A DNA stretch of 5,904 nt from NCBI GenBank assembly GCA_030834835.1, contig JAUQXD010000497.1:1-5904 (forward strand). Direction: 5' to 3'. The translations under genes were made by a program, and so were the position numbers. The stretch's first letter is position 1, and each line of letters starts with the position of its first letter. Shown here piece after piece: positions 1 to 5,067 of the stretch. The notes beneath the pieces are model-generated. The model ran no database searches, was not told where the DNA came from, and was given only the letters and a program-made list of their open reading frames with translations. The stretch is from Thermoflexales bacterium. Its GTDB lineage: Bacteria > Chloroflexota > Anaerolineae > Fen-1058.

Positions 1-1
1 A

Positions 2-319
2 TTAGCGTGTGCGCTGCGGATGGCGGCGCTGGTCGAGGTGCACGATCTGAAGGAACTGGAGCGGGCGTTTCGAGTTGGCCCACAGTTAGTTGGCGTGAAC
101 AATCGCAACCTGCGCGATTTCAGTGTGGACTTGCAAACGACGGCGAAATTGCGCGTACGGATTCCAGGCAATGTGCTCGTCGTGGCGGAGAGCGGTATCC
201 ACTCCGCGGCCGATGTGGACGAACTCGCGCTGATGGGCGTCGATGCGATGTTGGTGGGCGAGGCGTTGGTCACGGCGAAGGATGTCGGCGCGAAGGTGCG
301 GGAACTCGTGACAAGATGA
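2..319 (+). CDS. trpC: Indole-3-glycerol phosphate synthase, C-terminal 105 residues (5' end outside window)
   Basis: Indole-3-glycerol phosphate synthase closes the indole ring by decarboxylating 1-(o-carboxyphenylamino)-1-deoxyribulose 5-phosphate, the fourth step of tryptophan synthesis, in the cytoplasm. The reading frame is open from base 2, and the visible part is about 40% of a usual 250-260 residue enzyme. It covers the last strands of the TIM barrel. LVEVHD carries the glutamate equivalent to the E159 region of the Sulfolobus enzyme. GVNNRNL holds the substrate-binding asparagine. VAESGI has the Glu-Ser pair, and GVDAMLVGEAL is the phosphate-binding end. The start codon lies upstream of the window. 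The TGA stop (317-319) falls inside the first unit of a 7-mer repeat array, so the last residues may have been reshaped by the repeat. trpF follows after 45 nt on the same strand, consistent with one operon. Confidence 0.95.
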   Translation, partial: LACALRMAALVEVHDLKELERAFRVGPQLVGVNNRNLRDFSVDLQTTAKLRVRIPGNVLVVAESGIHSAADVDELALMGVDAMLVGEALVTAKDVGAKVRELVTR

Positions 320-369
320 CGAGTGACGAGTGATGAGTGATGAGTGAAAAGTGAAGCGTGACAAGTGAA
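314..369 (+). repeat. Degenerate heptamer array, 8 units, at the trpC/trpF junction
   Basis: Eight consecutive 7-nt units stay in exact phase: AGATGAC, GAGTGAC, GAGTGAT, GAGTGAT, GAGTGAA, AAGTGAA, GCGTGAC, AAGTGAA. The core is RRGTGAN. Because 7 is not a multiple of 3, the TGA in each unit puts a stop in every forward frame within 21 nt. GTG and ATG starts recur in the same way, giving overlapping TGATG stop-start motifs. The array contains the trpC stop (317-319) and the trpF GTG start (365). I see no good Shine-Dalgarno sequence inside it. A sister array of the same length and period lies at trpB/trpA. The array resembles the short tandemly repeated sequences described in cyanobacteria in style, not in sequence. 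Confidence 0.85.
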
Positions 370-1039
370 GGTGAAGATTTGCGGGATAACGAATCTGGAA
401 GATGCGCGGGCGGCTATTGAGGCGGGCGCGGGTTTGCTAGGGTTCAACTTTTACCGGCAGAGCGCGAGATATATTGAACCGGAAATGGCACGCTCGATCG
501 TCGCGCACATCCGATCGGATGGGAGAGTACCGCAGTTGGTGGGTGTGTTCGTGAACTCACCCTTACTTGAGGTGCAAATGATCGTGCGCGAAGTCGATCT
601 CGATCTGGCACAGTTGCACGGCGATGAATCTATCGAGATGCTGGCGCAGGTGTGTGGCTTCAAGGCGGTAAGACCGCAATCGCTGGACGAGGCTGAACAT
701 CAGGCGAAAAAGTATGCAGTTAAGAGCGAACCCGCGTTGTTGATCGATGCGTATCGTACAGGCGAATATGGCGGCACAGGACAGGTTGGTGACTGGTCAT
801 TGGCGGCACAGATTGCGCGGCGGTATCCGATCTTGCTGGCGGGCGGCCTGACGCCGGAGAATGTGGCTGCGGCGATTCGACAGGTGCAGCCGTGGGGCGT
901 CGATGTGGCGTCGGGTGTGGAGTCAGCACCGGGCAAGAAGGATGCCGCGAAGATGCGGGTGTTTGTGGCGAATGCGAAATCTTCAACGGATGCTGCGCGA
1001 AGCAGACACATGCGGTGCAGTGCTCCCGTAAACGGATGA
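365..1039 (+). CDS. trpF: Phosphoribosylanthranilate isomerase
   Basis: TrpF converts N-(5'-phosphoribosyl)anthranilate to the substrate of TrpC by an Amadori rearrangement. The 224-residue protein is a single TIM barrel with the family hallmarks: KICGITN with the catalytic base Cys6, LGFNFY and SARYI (the usual SPRYI has Ala for Pro), QLHGDE (83-88), LLIDAY with the general acid Asp128, GGTG (136-139), LAGGL (158-162) and GVDVASGVE (178-186). The start is GTG at 365, with a TGA in frame directly upstream at 359-361. A GTG at 371 would remove only two residues. Neither has a clear ribosome-binding site; the start lies in the heptamer array. The last 19 or so residues after VANAK are unlike the family. 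They run into the next repeat tract, whose first CGGATGA unit supplies the stop, so the C-terminus may be a late extension. Confidence 0.95.
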   Translation: MKVKICGITNLEDARAAIEAGAGLLGFNFYRQSARYIEPEMARSIVAHIRSDGRVPQLVGVFVNSPLLEVQMIVREVDLDLAQLHGDESIEMLAQVCGFKAVRPQSLDEAEHQAKKYAVKSEPALLIDAYRTGEYGGTGQVGDWSLAAQIARRYPILLAGGLTPENVAAAIRQVQPWGVDVASGVESAPGKKDAAKMRVFVANAKSSTDAARSRHMRCSAPVNG

Positions 1040-1087
1040 AAGCGGATGATGAATTCTCAGCGGATGAAGAACGGATAAACGGATAGC
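1032..1087 (+). repeat. Degenerate CGGAT repeat tract at the trpF/trpB junction
   Basis: The core CGGAT occurs five times, at 1033, 1043, 1061, 1072 and 1080, in units close to ACGGATGAA or AGCGGATGA. The spacing is about 9 nt (10, 18, 11, 8). The tract holds the trpF stop (1037-1039) and ends directly at the trpB ATG (1088). It is a different unit from the two 7-mer arrays in this window but occupies the same kind of position. No strong Shine-Dalgarno or promoter is visible; the GGAT cores are at best weak ribosome-binding sites. Confidence 0.7.
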
Positions 1088-2350
1088 ATGATCGCGTCAA
1101 TCAGCAATCGTCGGTCGCAAGCGACCGCGCAATCAACAACACCTGCACTGCGCGCAGGCGCAAGTGTCATCAATCCAAAGTTTGGTCCTTACGGCGGGCA
1201 GTTTGTGCCGGAGACGTTGATGCCCGCGCTCGGCGAACTCGAAGCCGCGTATGTTGAAGCGATGGGCGATGCGGCGTTTGTGGCTGAATATGAACGTTTG
1301 CTGCGGACCTATGTTGGGCGACCAACTGCGCTCACGCATGCGCGACGTATGAGCGAGCATCTGGGGGGCGCGCAAATTTATTTGAAGCGAGAAGACTTGG
1401 CCCACTCCGGCGCGCACAAGATCAATAATGCGCTGGGGCAAGCGCTGCTGGCGAAGTTGATGGGCAAACGGCGCGTCGTGGCTGAGACGGGCGCGGGGCA
1501 GCATGGTGTGGCTTCGGCGACGGTGGCGGCTTTGCTGGGGCTTGAATGTGTCGTGTATATGGGCACGGTCGATATGGCCCGCCAGCAACCCAACGTATTT
1601 CGCATGAAGTTGTTGGGTGCGGAAGTGCGTCCCGTTGATGCGGGCACGCGCACGTTGAAGGACGCCATCAACGAGGCGATTCGCGATTGGGTAACGAACA
1701 TTAACACGACGCATTATTTACTTGGCTCGGCGTTGGGGCCGCATCCGTATCCGACGATGGTGCGCGACTTTCAATCGATCATCGGGCGTGAGGCGCGCGC
1801 GCAGATACTGGAGATGACGGGCCGCTTGCCTGATCAATGCATCGCCTGTGTGGGGGGCGGCTCCAATTCGATTGGCCTGTTTCATGCTTTCCGCGATGAT
1901 GCCGACGTTGAATTGATCGGTGTGGAGGCGGGCGGCGAGGGTATCGCGTCGGGCAAGCACGCGGCGCGTTTCGGCGATCCCGCGGTGGGTCGGTTGGGTG
2001 TGCTGCATGGCACCAAGACGTTTGTCCTGCAAGACCCCGATGGGCAAATCGCGGAGACACATTCCATTTCGGCTGGCCTCGATTACGCCGCTATCGGCCC
2101 GGAGCACGCGTACTTGCGCGATCTAGGCCGGGCGCAATACACGTACGCGACTGACGATGAAGCGCTGAATGCGTTCTCGACGTTGTGCAAGTTGGAAGGC
2201 ATCATCCCCGCGCTGGAGTCTTCGCATGCAGTGGCCGAGGCTATCAAGCGCGCGCCGCAGATGAAGAAGGACGCGATTCTGCTGGTGAATTTGTCGGGGC
2301 GGGGGGATAAGGATTTGGATACAGTGATGAAGGCGATACGTGACGAGTGA
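1088..2350 (+). CDS. trpB: Tryptophan synthase beta subunit
   Basis: TrpB is the PLP-dependent subunit that condenses indole, channelled from TrpA, with serine to give tryptophan. The 420-residue protein shows [17 protein letters not shown] (32-48), HSGAHKIN with the PLP-Schiff base lysine Lys111, [10 protein letters not shown] with the catalytic Glu133, the PLP-phosphate loop GGGSN (256-260), LESSHA (376-381) and LSGRGDKD (402-409) with the pyridine-nitrogen serine. These match Lys87, Glu109 and Ser377 of the Salmonella enzyme. ATG 1088 is the first start after an in-frame TAA at 1076-1078. The core begins near residue 30, so there is an N-terminal extension of about 20 residues rich in Ser, Gln, Thr and Arg, which looks low-complexity and nonessential. 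The final Arg-Asp-Glu and the stop are encoded in the next heptamer array. It is followed by trpA within a few nucleotides, the usual alpha2beta2 partner pair. Confidence 0.97.
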   Translation: MIASISNRRSQATAQSTTPALRAGASVINPKFGPYGGQFVPETLMPALGELEAAYVEAMGDAAFVAEYERLLRTYVGRPTALTHARRMSEHLGGAQIYLKREDLAHSGAHKINNALGQALLAKLMGKRRVVAETGAGQHGVASATVAALLGLECVVYMGTVDMARQQPNVFRMKLLGAEVRPVDAGTRTLKDAINEAIRDWVTNINTTHYLLGSALGPHPYPTMVRDFQSIIGREARAQILEMTGRLPDQCIACVGGGSNSIGLFHAFRDDADVELIGVEAGGEGIASGKHAARFGDPAVGRLGVLHGTKTFVLQDPDGQIAETHSISAGLDYAAIGPEHAYLRDLGRAQYTYATDDEALNAFSTLCKLEGIIPALESSHAVAEAIKRAPQMKKDAILLVNLSGRGDKDLDTVMKAIRDE

Positions 2351-2393
2351 CAAGTGATGAGTAATCAACAATCAGAAATCTACAATCAGCAAT
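2338..2393 (+). repeat. Degenerate heptamer array, 8 units, at the trpB/trpA junction
   Basis: Eight 7-nt units run in unbroken phase: ACGTGAC, GAGTGAC, AAGTGAT, GAGTAAT, CAACAAT, CAGAAAT, CTACAAT, CAGCAAT. The first four match the RRGTGAN units of the trpC/trpF array; the last four are a second type, CARNAAT. GAGTAAT is intermediate, suggesting one repeat type grades into the other. The array includes the last codons and stop of trpB (2348-2350), both candidate starts of trpA (GTG 2354, ATG 2357) and the first dozen trpA codons. In the trpA frame 21 nt equals seven codons, so it encodes a repeated Asn-Gln-Gln-Ser motif. Confidence 0.85.
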
Positions 2394-3172
2394 CACTGGC
2401 GCGCATCAGCAATCTGTTCGGCAACGGTCATGCAGCATTGATGCCGTATTTTCCGCTGGGTTTTCCTGATGCGGCGACGTCGCTGGAGGTGATCGTCGCG
2501 ATGAGCGAGGCCGGAGCGGATGCGTTTGAACTCGGCCTGTCGTTTTCTGATCCGTTGGCGGATGGGCCGGTGATTCAGCACGCGACGCAGATCGCGCTGG
2601 AGCAGGGCATCACCGTGGCGAAGTCGCTGGCGATGATCGCCGAGTTACGAGCACGCGGCGTCAAGCAGCCGTTTCTATTGATGGGCTATTTCAATCCGAT
2701 GCTGGCGTATGGCCTCGATCGATTTGTGACGGATGCGGCCGCGGCCGGTGTCGATGGCTTCATCGTGCCCGATCTGCCGCCCGAAGAGGCGGACGAACTC
2801 GATCGGTTGTGCGCCGATCGGGGTCTGGGGCTGATCTATTTTCTCGCGCCTACGTCAACGGATGATCGTTTGAAACTCGTCACTGCTAATGCGCGAGGAT
2901 TCATCTATCTGGTCTCGCTGACGGGCATCACCGGCACTCGATTGAAATTGGCCGACAATTTAGGCGCATTTGTCGATCGGGTGCGGCACGCCACCACGAC
3001 GCCGATCGCGATCGGGTTTGGGGTATCCACGCCGGAACAGGCTGCCGACGTGAGTCGATTGGCTGACGGCGTGATTGTCGGCTCGCGTATAGTGCAGATC
3101 GTCGATCGGGCGGAGGATAAAGCGCAGGCCGCGGCGCAGCTGGTGCGCGAGTTGAAGTCCGCAATGCGCTGA
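2357..3172 (+). CDS. trpA: Tryptophan synthase alpha subunit
   Basis: TrpA cleaves indole-3-glycerol phosphate to indole and glyceraldehyde 3-phosphate and passes indole to TrpB. The protein is 271 residues from ATG 2357, or 272 from GTG 2354, three nt after the trpB stop. Seen from the GTG start, the barrel carries MPYFPLGFPDA (30-40), ELGLSFSDPLADGPVIQ with the catalytic Glu59 and Asp70 (Salmonella Glu49 and Asp60), a FIVPDLPPEE segment, SLTGITGTR (the flexible loop 6) and the phosphate-binding IGFGVSTPEQ and DGVIVGSR. The position before FSDP is Ser where many homologues have Pro. The family core starts near LARISNLF, so the first 14 or so residues, with NQQS twice, are an extension encoded by the heptamer array. 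No Shine-Dalgarno is evident, so translation is probably coupled to trpB. This is the last gene of the trp unit. Confidence 0.96.
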   Translation: MSNQQSEIYNQQSLARISNLFGNGHAALMPYFPLGFPDAATSLEVIVAMSEAGADAFELGLSFSDPLADGPVIQHATQIALEQGITVAKSLAMIAELRARGVKQPFLLMGYFNPMLAYGLDRFVTDAAAAGVDGFIVPDLPPEEADELDRLCADRGLGLIYFLAPTSTDDRLKLVTANARGFIYLVSLTGITGTRLKLADNLGAFVDRVRHATTTPIAIGFGVSTPEQAADVSRLADGVIVGSRIVQIVDRAEDKAQAAAQLVRELKSAMR

Positions 3173-3221
3173 CGGGTCATCCGATGATTTGTGTGGGAAG
3201 CTGGATTTTCTTGTTTGCCGC

Positions 3222-3287
3222 ACAGGAATGCAGAGAACGCTAAAGGAATCTCGCCACCTTTGTGATCCTTGTGCTCTTTTGTGGCTG
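3222..3287 (+). repeat. Low-complexity dispersed-repeat-like tract downstream of trpA
   Basis: The tract consists of short related words: GGAATGCAGAGAACGC and AAAGGAATC on the left, then CCTTTGTGATCCTTGTG and CTCTTTTGTGG on the right, a CYTTTGTG-like unit recurring about every 9-10 nt. It resembles the CTTTGTG/CACAAAG-type intergenic repeats seen in several bacterial phyla, though this is recollection and not a search result. On the minus strand it encodes a spurious Lys-Glu-His-Lys-like string with no gene character. Between the trpA stop and this tract (3173-3221) I see nothing recognisable, including no convincing terminator for the trp unit. Confidence 0.5.
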
Positions 3288-3295
3288 GCCCAACA

Positions 3296-3327
3296 CAGTC
3301 GGATTGGGCACGATGGACAATCGACTG
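3296..3327 (+). repeat. Imperfect inverted repeat upstream of the aro promoter
   Basis: CAGTCGGATTG (3296-3306) is complementary to CAATCGACTG (3318-3327) apart from one unpaired G, giving ten pairs around an 11-nt loop. There is no T-run after it, so it is a poor intrinsic terminator. It may be an operator-like dyad about 60-90 bp before the predicted aro transcription start, or an RNA hairpin at the 3' end of the trp transcript. Neither role can be decided from sequence. Confidence 0.45.
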
Positions 3328-3346
3328 TTGTGCAAAGTTGTGCAAG
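3327..3346 (+). promoter_or_regulatory. Tandem 10-bp direct repeat directly upstream of the -35 box
   Basis: GTTGTGCAAA is followed at once by GTTGTGCAAG: nine identical bases in two copies, one helical turn apart, so both would face the same side of DNA. The pair ends 7 bp before the -35 hexamer and is centred near -52 from the predicted start, a usual place for an activator or an upstream element. The binding protein is unknown. It abuts the inverted repeat at 3296-3327. Confidence 0.4.
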
Positions 3347-3353
3347 ACGAGCA

Positions 3354-3382
3354 TTGACAGGTCGTCGCGCGGATGATAAACT
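3354..3382 (+). promoter_or_regulatory. Sigma70-type promoter for the aroH-aroF operon
   Basis: The -35 box TTGACA (3354-3359) is a perfect consensus. After a 17-bp spacer (3360-3376) comes TAAACT (3377-3382), which fits TANNNT and matches four of six bases of TATAAT. It is preceded by TG in the extended -10 position (TGATAAACT). The predicted start is about 3389-3391, only two to four nucleotides before the leader-peptide ATG at 3393. Its placement immediately before a leader peptide, attenuator and aroH supports it as the operon's own promoter, separate from trp. Confidence 0.75.
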
Positions 3383-3392
3383 CTCGGTCATC

Positions 3393-3482
3393 ATGACGAA
3401 CGTGTCTGGCCGAGCCTACTTTTATTTTTACTTTTATGCGACGGTGAATCAACCGCCGCTGTTTCGGCCTGGCAGACCCTAG
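3393..3482 (+). CDS. Phe/Tyr attenuator leader peptide, 29 residues
   Basis: This short ORF begins MTNVSGRA and then reads Tyr-Phe-Tyr-Phe-Tyr-Phe-Tyr at codons 9-15 (3417-3437). It continues ATVNQPPLFRPGRP to a TAG stop at 3480-3482. Seven consecutive Phe and Tyr codons ahead of genes for chorismate mutase and DAHP synthase is the signature of a regulatory leader peptide, comparable in logic to pheL of enteric bacteria. Its role would be to measure charged tRNA-Phe and tRNA-Tyr through ribosome stalling, not to make a functional protein. No Shine-Dalgarno precedes the ATG. The promoter's predicted start is so close that the mRNA is probably leaderless or nearly so. The frame is open farther upstream, but that part lies before the predicted transcription start. 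Two consecutive Pro codons (21-22) follow the Phe/Tyr run. Confidence 0.85.
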   Translation: MTNVSGRAYFYFYFYATVNQPPLFRPGRP

Positions 3483-3534
3483 ACACCATCAGGACTCTGA
3501 AGAGCGCGAGGCACCGGCCTTGCGCTCTTTTTTT
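3438..3534 (+). promoter_or_regulatory. Ribosome-mediated Phe/Tyr transcription attenuator with alternative stems
   Basis: Four segments can be drawn by hand. Segment 1 GCGACGGT (3438-3445) pairs with segment 2 ACCGCCGC (3452-3459), seven pairs and one A-C mismatch, immediately after the last Tyr codon. Segment 2 can instead pair with segment 3: 3454-3465 with 3499-3508, ten pairs including one G-U, with single-base bulges at 3456 and 3461, extendable by two pairs (3466-3467 with 3497-3498). This would sequester the 5' arm of the terminator. Segments 3 and 4 form the terminator (3500-3529). A ribosome stalled at codons 9-15 would cover segment 1 and favour antitermination. A ribosome reaching the stop at 3480 would cover part of segment 2 and allow termination. 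Energies were not computed. Confidence 0.75.
3500..3534 (+). terminator. Intrinsic terminator of the aroH leader (attenuator stem)
   Basis: AAGAGCGCGAGGC (3500-3512) pairs with GCCTTGCGCTCTT (3517-3529) around the loop ACCG: 13 pairs, one of them G-U, followed by seven T residues (3528-3534). The aroH ribosome-binding site GGAGG starts only 4 nt after the T-run, so read-through is needed for any aroH expression from the upstream promoter. The position between leader peptide and structural gene marks it as an attenuator. Confidence 0.92.
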
Positions 3535-3547
3535 ATCTGGAGGTCTT

Positions 3548-3934
3548 ATGCCTGACATGCGGGTGCGCGGCATTCGCGGCGCGACGACAGCCGAAGCCAA
3601 CACGCGTGAGGCGATTTTAGCGGCGACTGACGAACTGCTGCGCTTGATGATCGATGCGAACCAGGTGTGCGCCGAAGATGTGGCGTCGGTGTTCTTCACG
3701 ACGACGAGTGATCTGAATGCCGAGTTTCCGGCGTTAGCTGCCCGCGCGCTGGGCTGGCACGATGTGGCGTTGATGTGCGGGCACGAAATGAGCGTGCCGC
3801 ACGGTTTGCCGCTGTGCGTCCGGATTTTGATTCACTGGAATACGCGGGTGCAGGCCGCTGAAGTGCAGCACGTGTATATCAAAGGCGCGGCCCATCTGCG
3901 GCCCGATCGATCTTTCAGCCTGAACCGGGCTTAG
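3548..3934 (+). CDS. aroH: Chorismate mutase, AroH class (monofunctional)
   Basis: Chorismate mutase rearranges chorismate to prephenate, the branch step to Phe and Tyr. The 128-residue length fits the trimeric AroH fold of Bacillus subtilis (127 residues), not the helical AroQ type. Visible active-site residues are Arg10 in RGIRGATT (Bacillus Arg7), Phe60 and Arg66 in EFPALAAR (Phe57, Arg63), Cys77 and Glu80 in CGHEM (Cys75, Glu78), Arg92 in CVRI (Arg90) and Tyr110 in HVYI (Tyr108). Lys60 of Bacillus is Leu63 here. LRPDRS (117-122) is the usual C-terminal segment. GGAGG at 3539-3543 precedes ATG 3548 by four nt. ATG 3557 would give an N-terminus closer to the family (MRVRGIRGATT) and is a fair alternative. 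The gene sits just behind the attenuator and 16 nt before the first DAHP synthase. Confidence 0.96.
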   Translation: MPDMRVRGIRGATTAEANTREAILAATDELLRLMIDANQVCAEDVASVFFTTTSDLNAEFPALAARALGWHDVALMCGHEMSVPHGLPLCVRILIHWNTRVQAAEVQHVYIKGAAHLRPDRSFSLNRA

Positions 3935-3950
3935 CTGAGCGGAGGAGATC

Positions 3951-4961
3951 ATGGTCATTGTCATGCAGGAGAAAGCCAGCGCGAAACAGATTGCGGGCGC
4001 AGTGGCACGGGTGGAAGCGCTGGGCTATCGCGCCCATCTGGTGCAGGGCGAAGAGCGCACCATCATCGGCGTCATCGGCGACGATCGCCCGATCGAACGA
4101 TCGGCGTTTGAACTGCTCGACGGCGTCGAAAAAACCGTACCGATTTTGAAGCCGTTCAAACTGGCGTCGCGCAATATGCAGGCCCAGGACTCGATCGTGT
4201 CGTTGAACGGTGTCAAGATCGGCGGGCCGCAGATCATCATCATGGCCGGGCCATGCGCGGTGGAAAGCCGATCGCAAATTTTGGAGACCGCGCAAGCGGT
4301 GAAAGAGGCGGGCGCGCAAGTGCTGCGCGGCGGCGCGTACAAGCCGCGCACTTCGCCGTATAGTTTTCAGGGCATGGGCGAAGAAGGACTGGAATTGTTG
4401 GCCGAGGCGCGCGAAGTGACGGGCTTGCCGGTGGTGACCGAAGTGATGTCGCCCGAGCAGGTGCCGACAGTGATGAAGTATGCGGATATGTTCCAGATCG
4501 GTGCGCGCAACATGCAGAATTATTCGCTGCTGCATGCGGTGGGCGAGGCCAATCACCCGGTGTTGCTGAAGCGCGGCATGATGTCCACGATTGAAGAGTT
4601 GTTAATGTCGGCGGAGTACATTCTATCGCATGGCAATATGCGCGTAGCGCTGTGCGAGCGTGGCATCCGCACCTTTGAGAAGTACACGCGCAACACTACC
4701 GACATCAACGCGATTCCGGTGATCAAGCAATTGTCGCATCTGCCCGTTATTCTCGATCCGTCGCATGGCACGGGCAAATGGGAATACGTGACGGCTGTGG
4801 CGAAGGCGGGCATCGCGGCCGGGGCCGACGGCCTGATCATCGAAGTGCATCCGCGCCCGGAAGAAGCCGCCTCCGATGGCGCACAGAGTCTGAAGCCAGA
4901 AAAGTTCGCGCAGATGGTGCGCGAAGTGCGGCGCGTGGCCGAAGCCGTCGATCGGTGTTAG
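3951..4961 (+). CDS. aroF: 3-deoxy-7-phosphoheptulonate (DAHP) synthase, type I-beta, copy 1
   Basis: DAHP synthase condenses phosphoenolpyruvate and erythrose 4-phosphate, the first step of the shikimate pathway. The 336-residue protein has an N-terminal ferredoxin-like (ACT-like) regulatory domain (about 1-70) and a TIM barrel. It aligns without gaps, through residue 309, with the Thermotoga maritima enzyme as I remember it. The metal ligands keep the same numbers: Cys102 in AGPCAVES, His272 in DPSHG, Glu298 in IEVHP and Asp309 in [14 protein letters not shown] (131-141) and KRGMM (207-211) line the substrate site. In the regulatory domain His29 is kept but residue 31 is Val; in Thermotoga it is Ser, a Tyr-contacting residue. 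A good Shine-Dalgarno, GGAGGAG (3941-3947), lies 3 nt before the ATG. A near-duplicate follows after 106 nt. aroF is the Thermotoga name; other species use aroA or aroG. Confidence 0.97.
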   Translation: MVIVMQEKASAKQIAGAVARVEALGYRAHLVQGEERTIIGVIGDDRPIERSAFELLDGVEKTVPILKPFKLASRNMQAQDSIVSLNGVKIGGPQIIIMAGPCAVESRSQILETAQAVKEAGAQVLRGGAYKPRTSPYSFQGMGEEGLELLAEAREVTGLPVVTEVMSPEQVPTVMKYADMFQIGARNMQNYSLLHAVGEANHPVLLKRGMMSTIEELLMSAEYILSHGNMRVALCERGIRTFEKYTRNTTDINAIPVIKQLSHLPVILDPSHGTGKWEYVTAVAKAGIAAGADGLIIEVHPRPEEAASDGAQSLKPEKFAQMVREVRRVAEAVDRC

Positions 4962-4964
4962 CGG

Positions 4965-5051
4965 GCCATCGGCTGAAAGCCGACGGCAAAGAGTGTCAAG
5001 CCCGCTTCGCGGGCTTCCTGATCGTTGCCGTCGATTTTGAATCGATGGCAA
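4965..5051 (+). promoter_or_regulatory. Structured spacer RNA between the two DAHP synthase genes
   Basis: Four stems can be drawn in this spacer. A: GCC-A-TCGGCT (4965-4974) with AGCCGA-C-GGC (4978-4987), nine pairs and one mismatch. T: AAGCCCGC (4998-5005) with GCGGGCTT (5009-5016), eight perfect pairs. C: TTGCCGTCGAT (5025-5035) with ATCGATGGCAA (5041-5051), eleven pairs including one G-U. B: CGACGGCAA (4981-4989) with TTGCCGTCG (5025-5033), nine perfect pairs enclosing T. B cannot coexist with A or C. Stem C ends 6 nt before the ribosome-binding site GGAGG (5058-5062) of copy 2. No stem is followed by a T-run, so simple intrinsic termination is unlikely. Translational control, RNA processing or stability is possible but unproved. 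Confidence 0.5.
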
Positions 5052-5067
5052 GTCGCCGGAGGTCAAC

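Noticed and set aside
314..369. CRISPR-like or mobile-element end
   Set aside because: The units are contiguous 7-mers without spacers, and no terminal inverted repeats, target duplications or transposase are visible.
3189..3392. Upstream part of the open frame that contains the leader peptide, which could be called a 97-residue protein
   Set aside because: It runs through a low-complexity repeat tract, an inverted repeat and the promoter, has no protein-like composition, and lies before the predicted transcription start. Only 3393-3482 makes sense as a translated unit.
2905..3394. Minus-strand ORFs across the trpA end and the trp/aro spacer
   Set aside because: They are shadows of trpA in other frames or translations of low-complexity repeats (Lys-Glu-His-Lys strings), with no recognisable domain or ribosome-binding site.
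3373..3396. Tiny ORF from ATG 3373 overlapping the leader peptide start
   Set aside because: Its ATG lies at the promoter -10 region, before the predicted transcription start, and has no ribosome-binding site.
3389..3547. T-box riboswitch for the aroH leader
   Set aside because: No TGGNACCGCG-type T-box sequence is present. The GGCACCGG there is simply the loop region of the terminator, and the Tyr/Phe leader peptide explains the region better.
4998..5016. Perfect 8-bp hairpin after DAHP synthase copy 1 as an intrinsic terminator
   Set aside because: The bases that follow (CCTGATCG) are not a T-run. I keep it only as part of a structured spacer.
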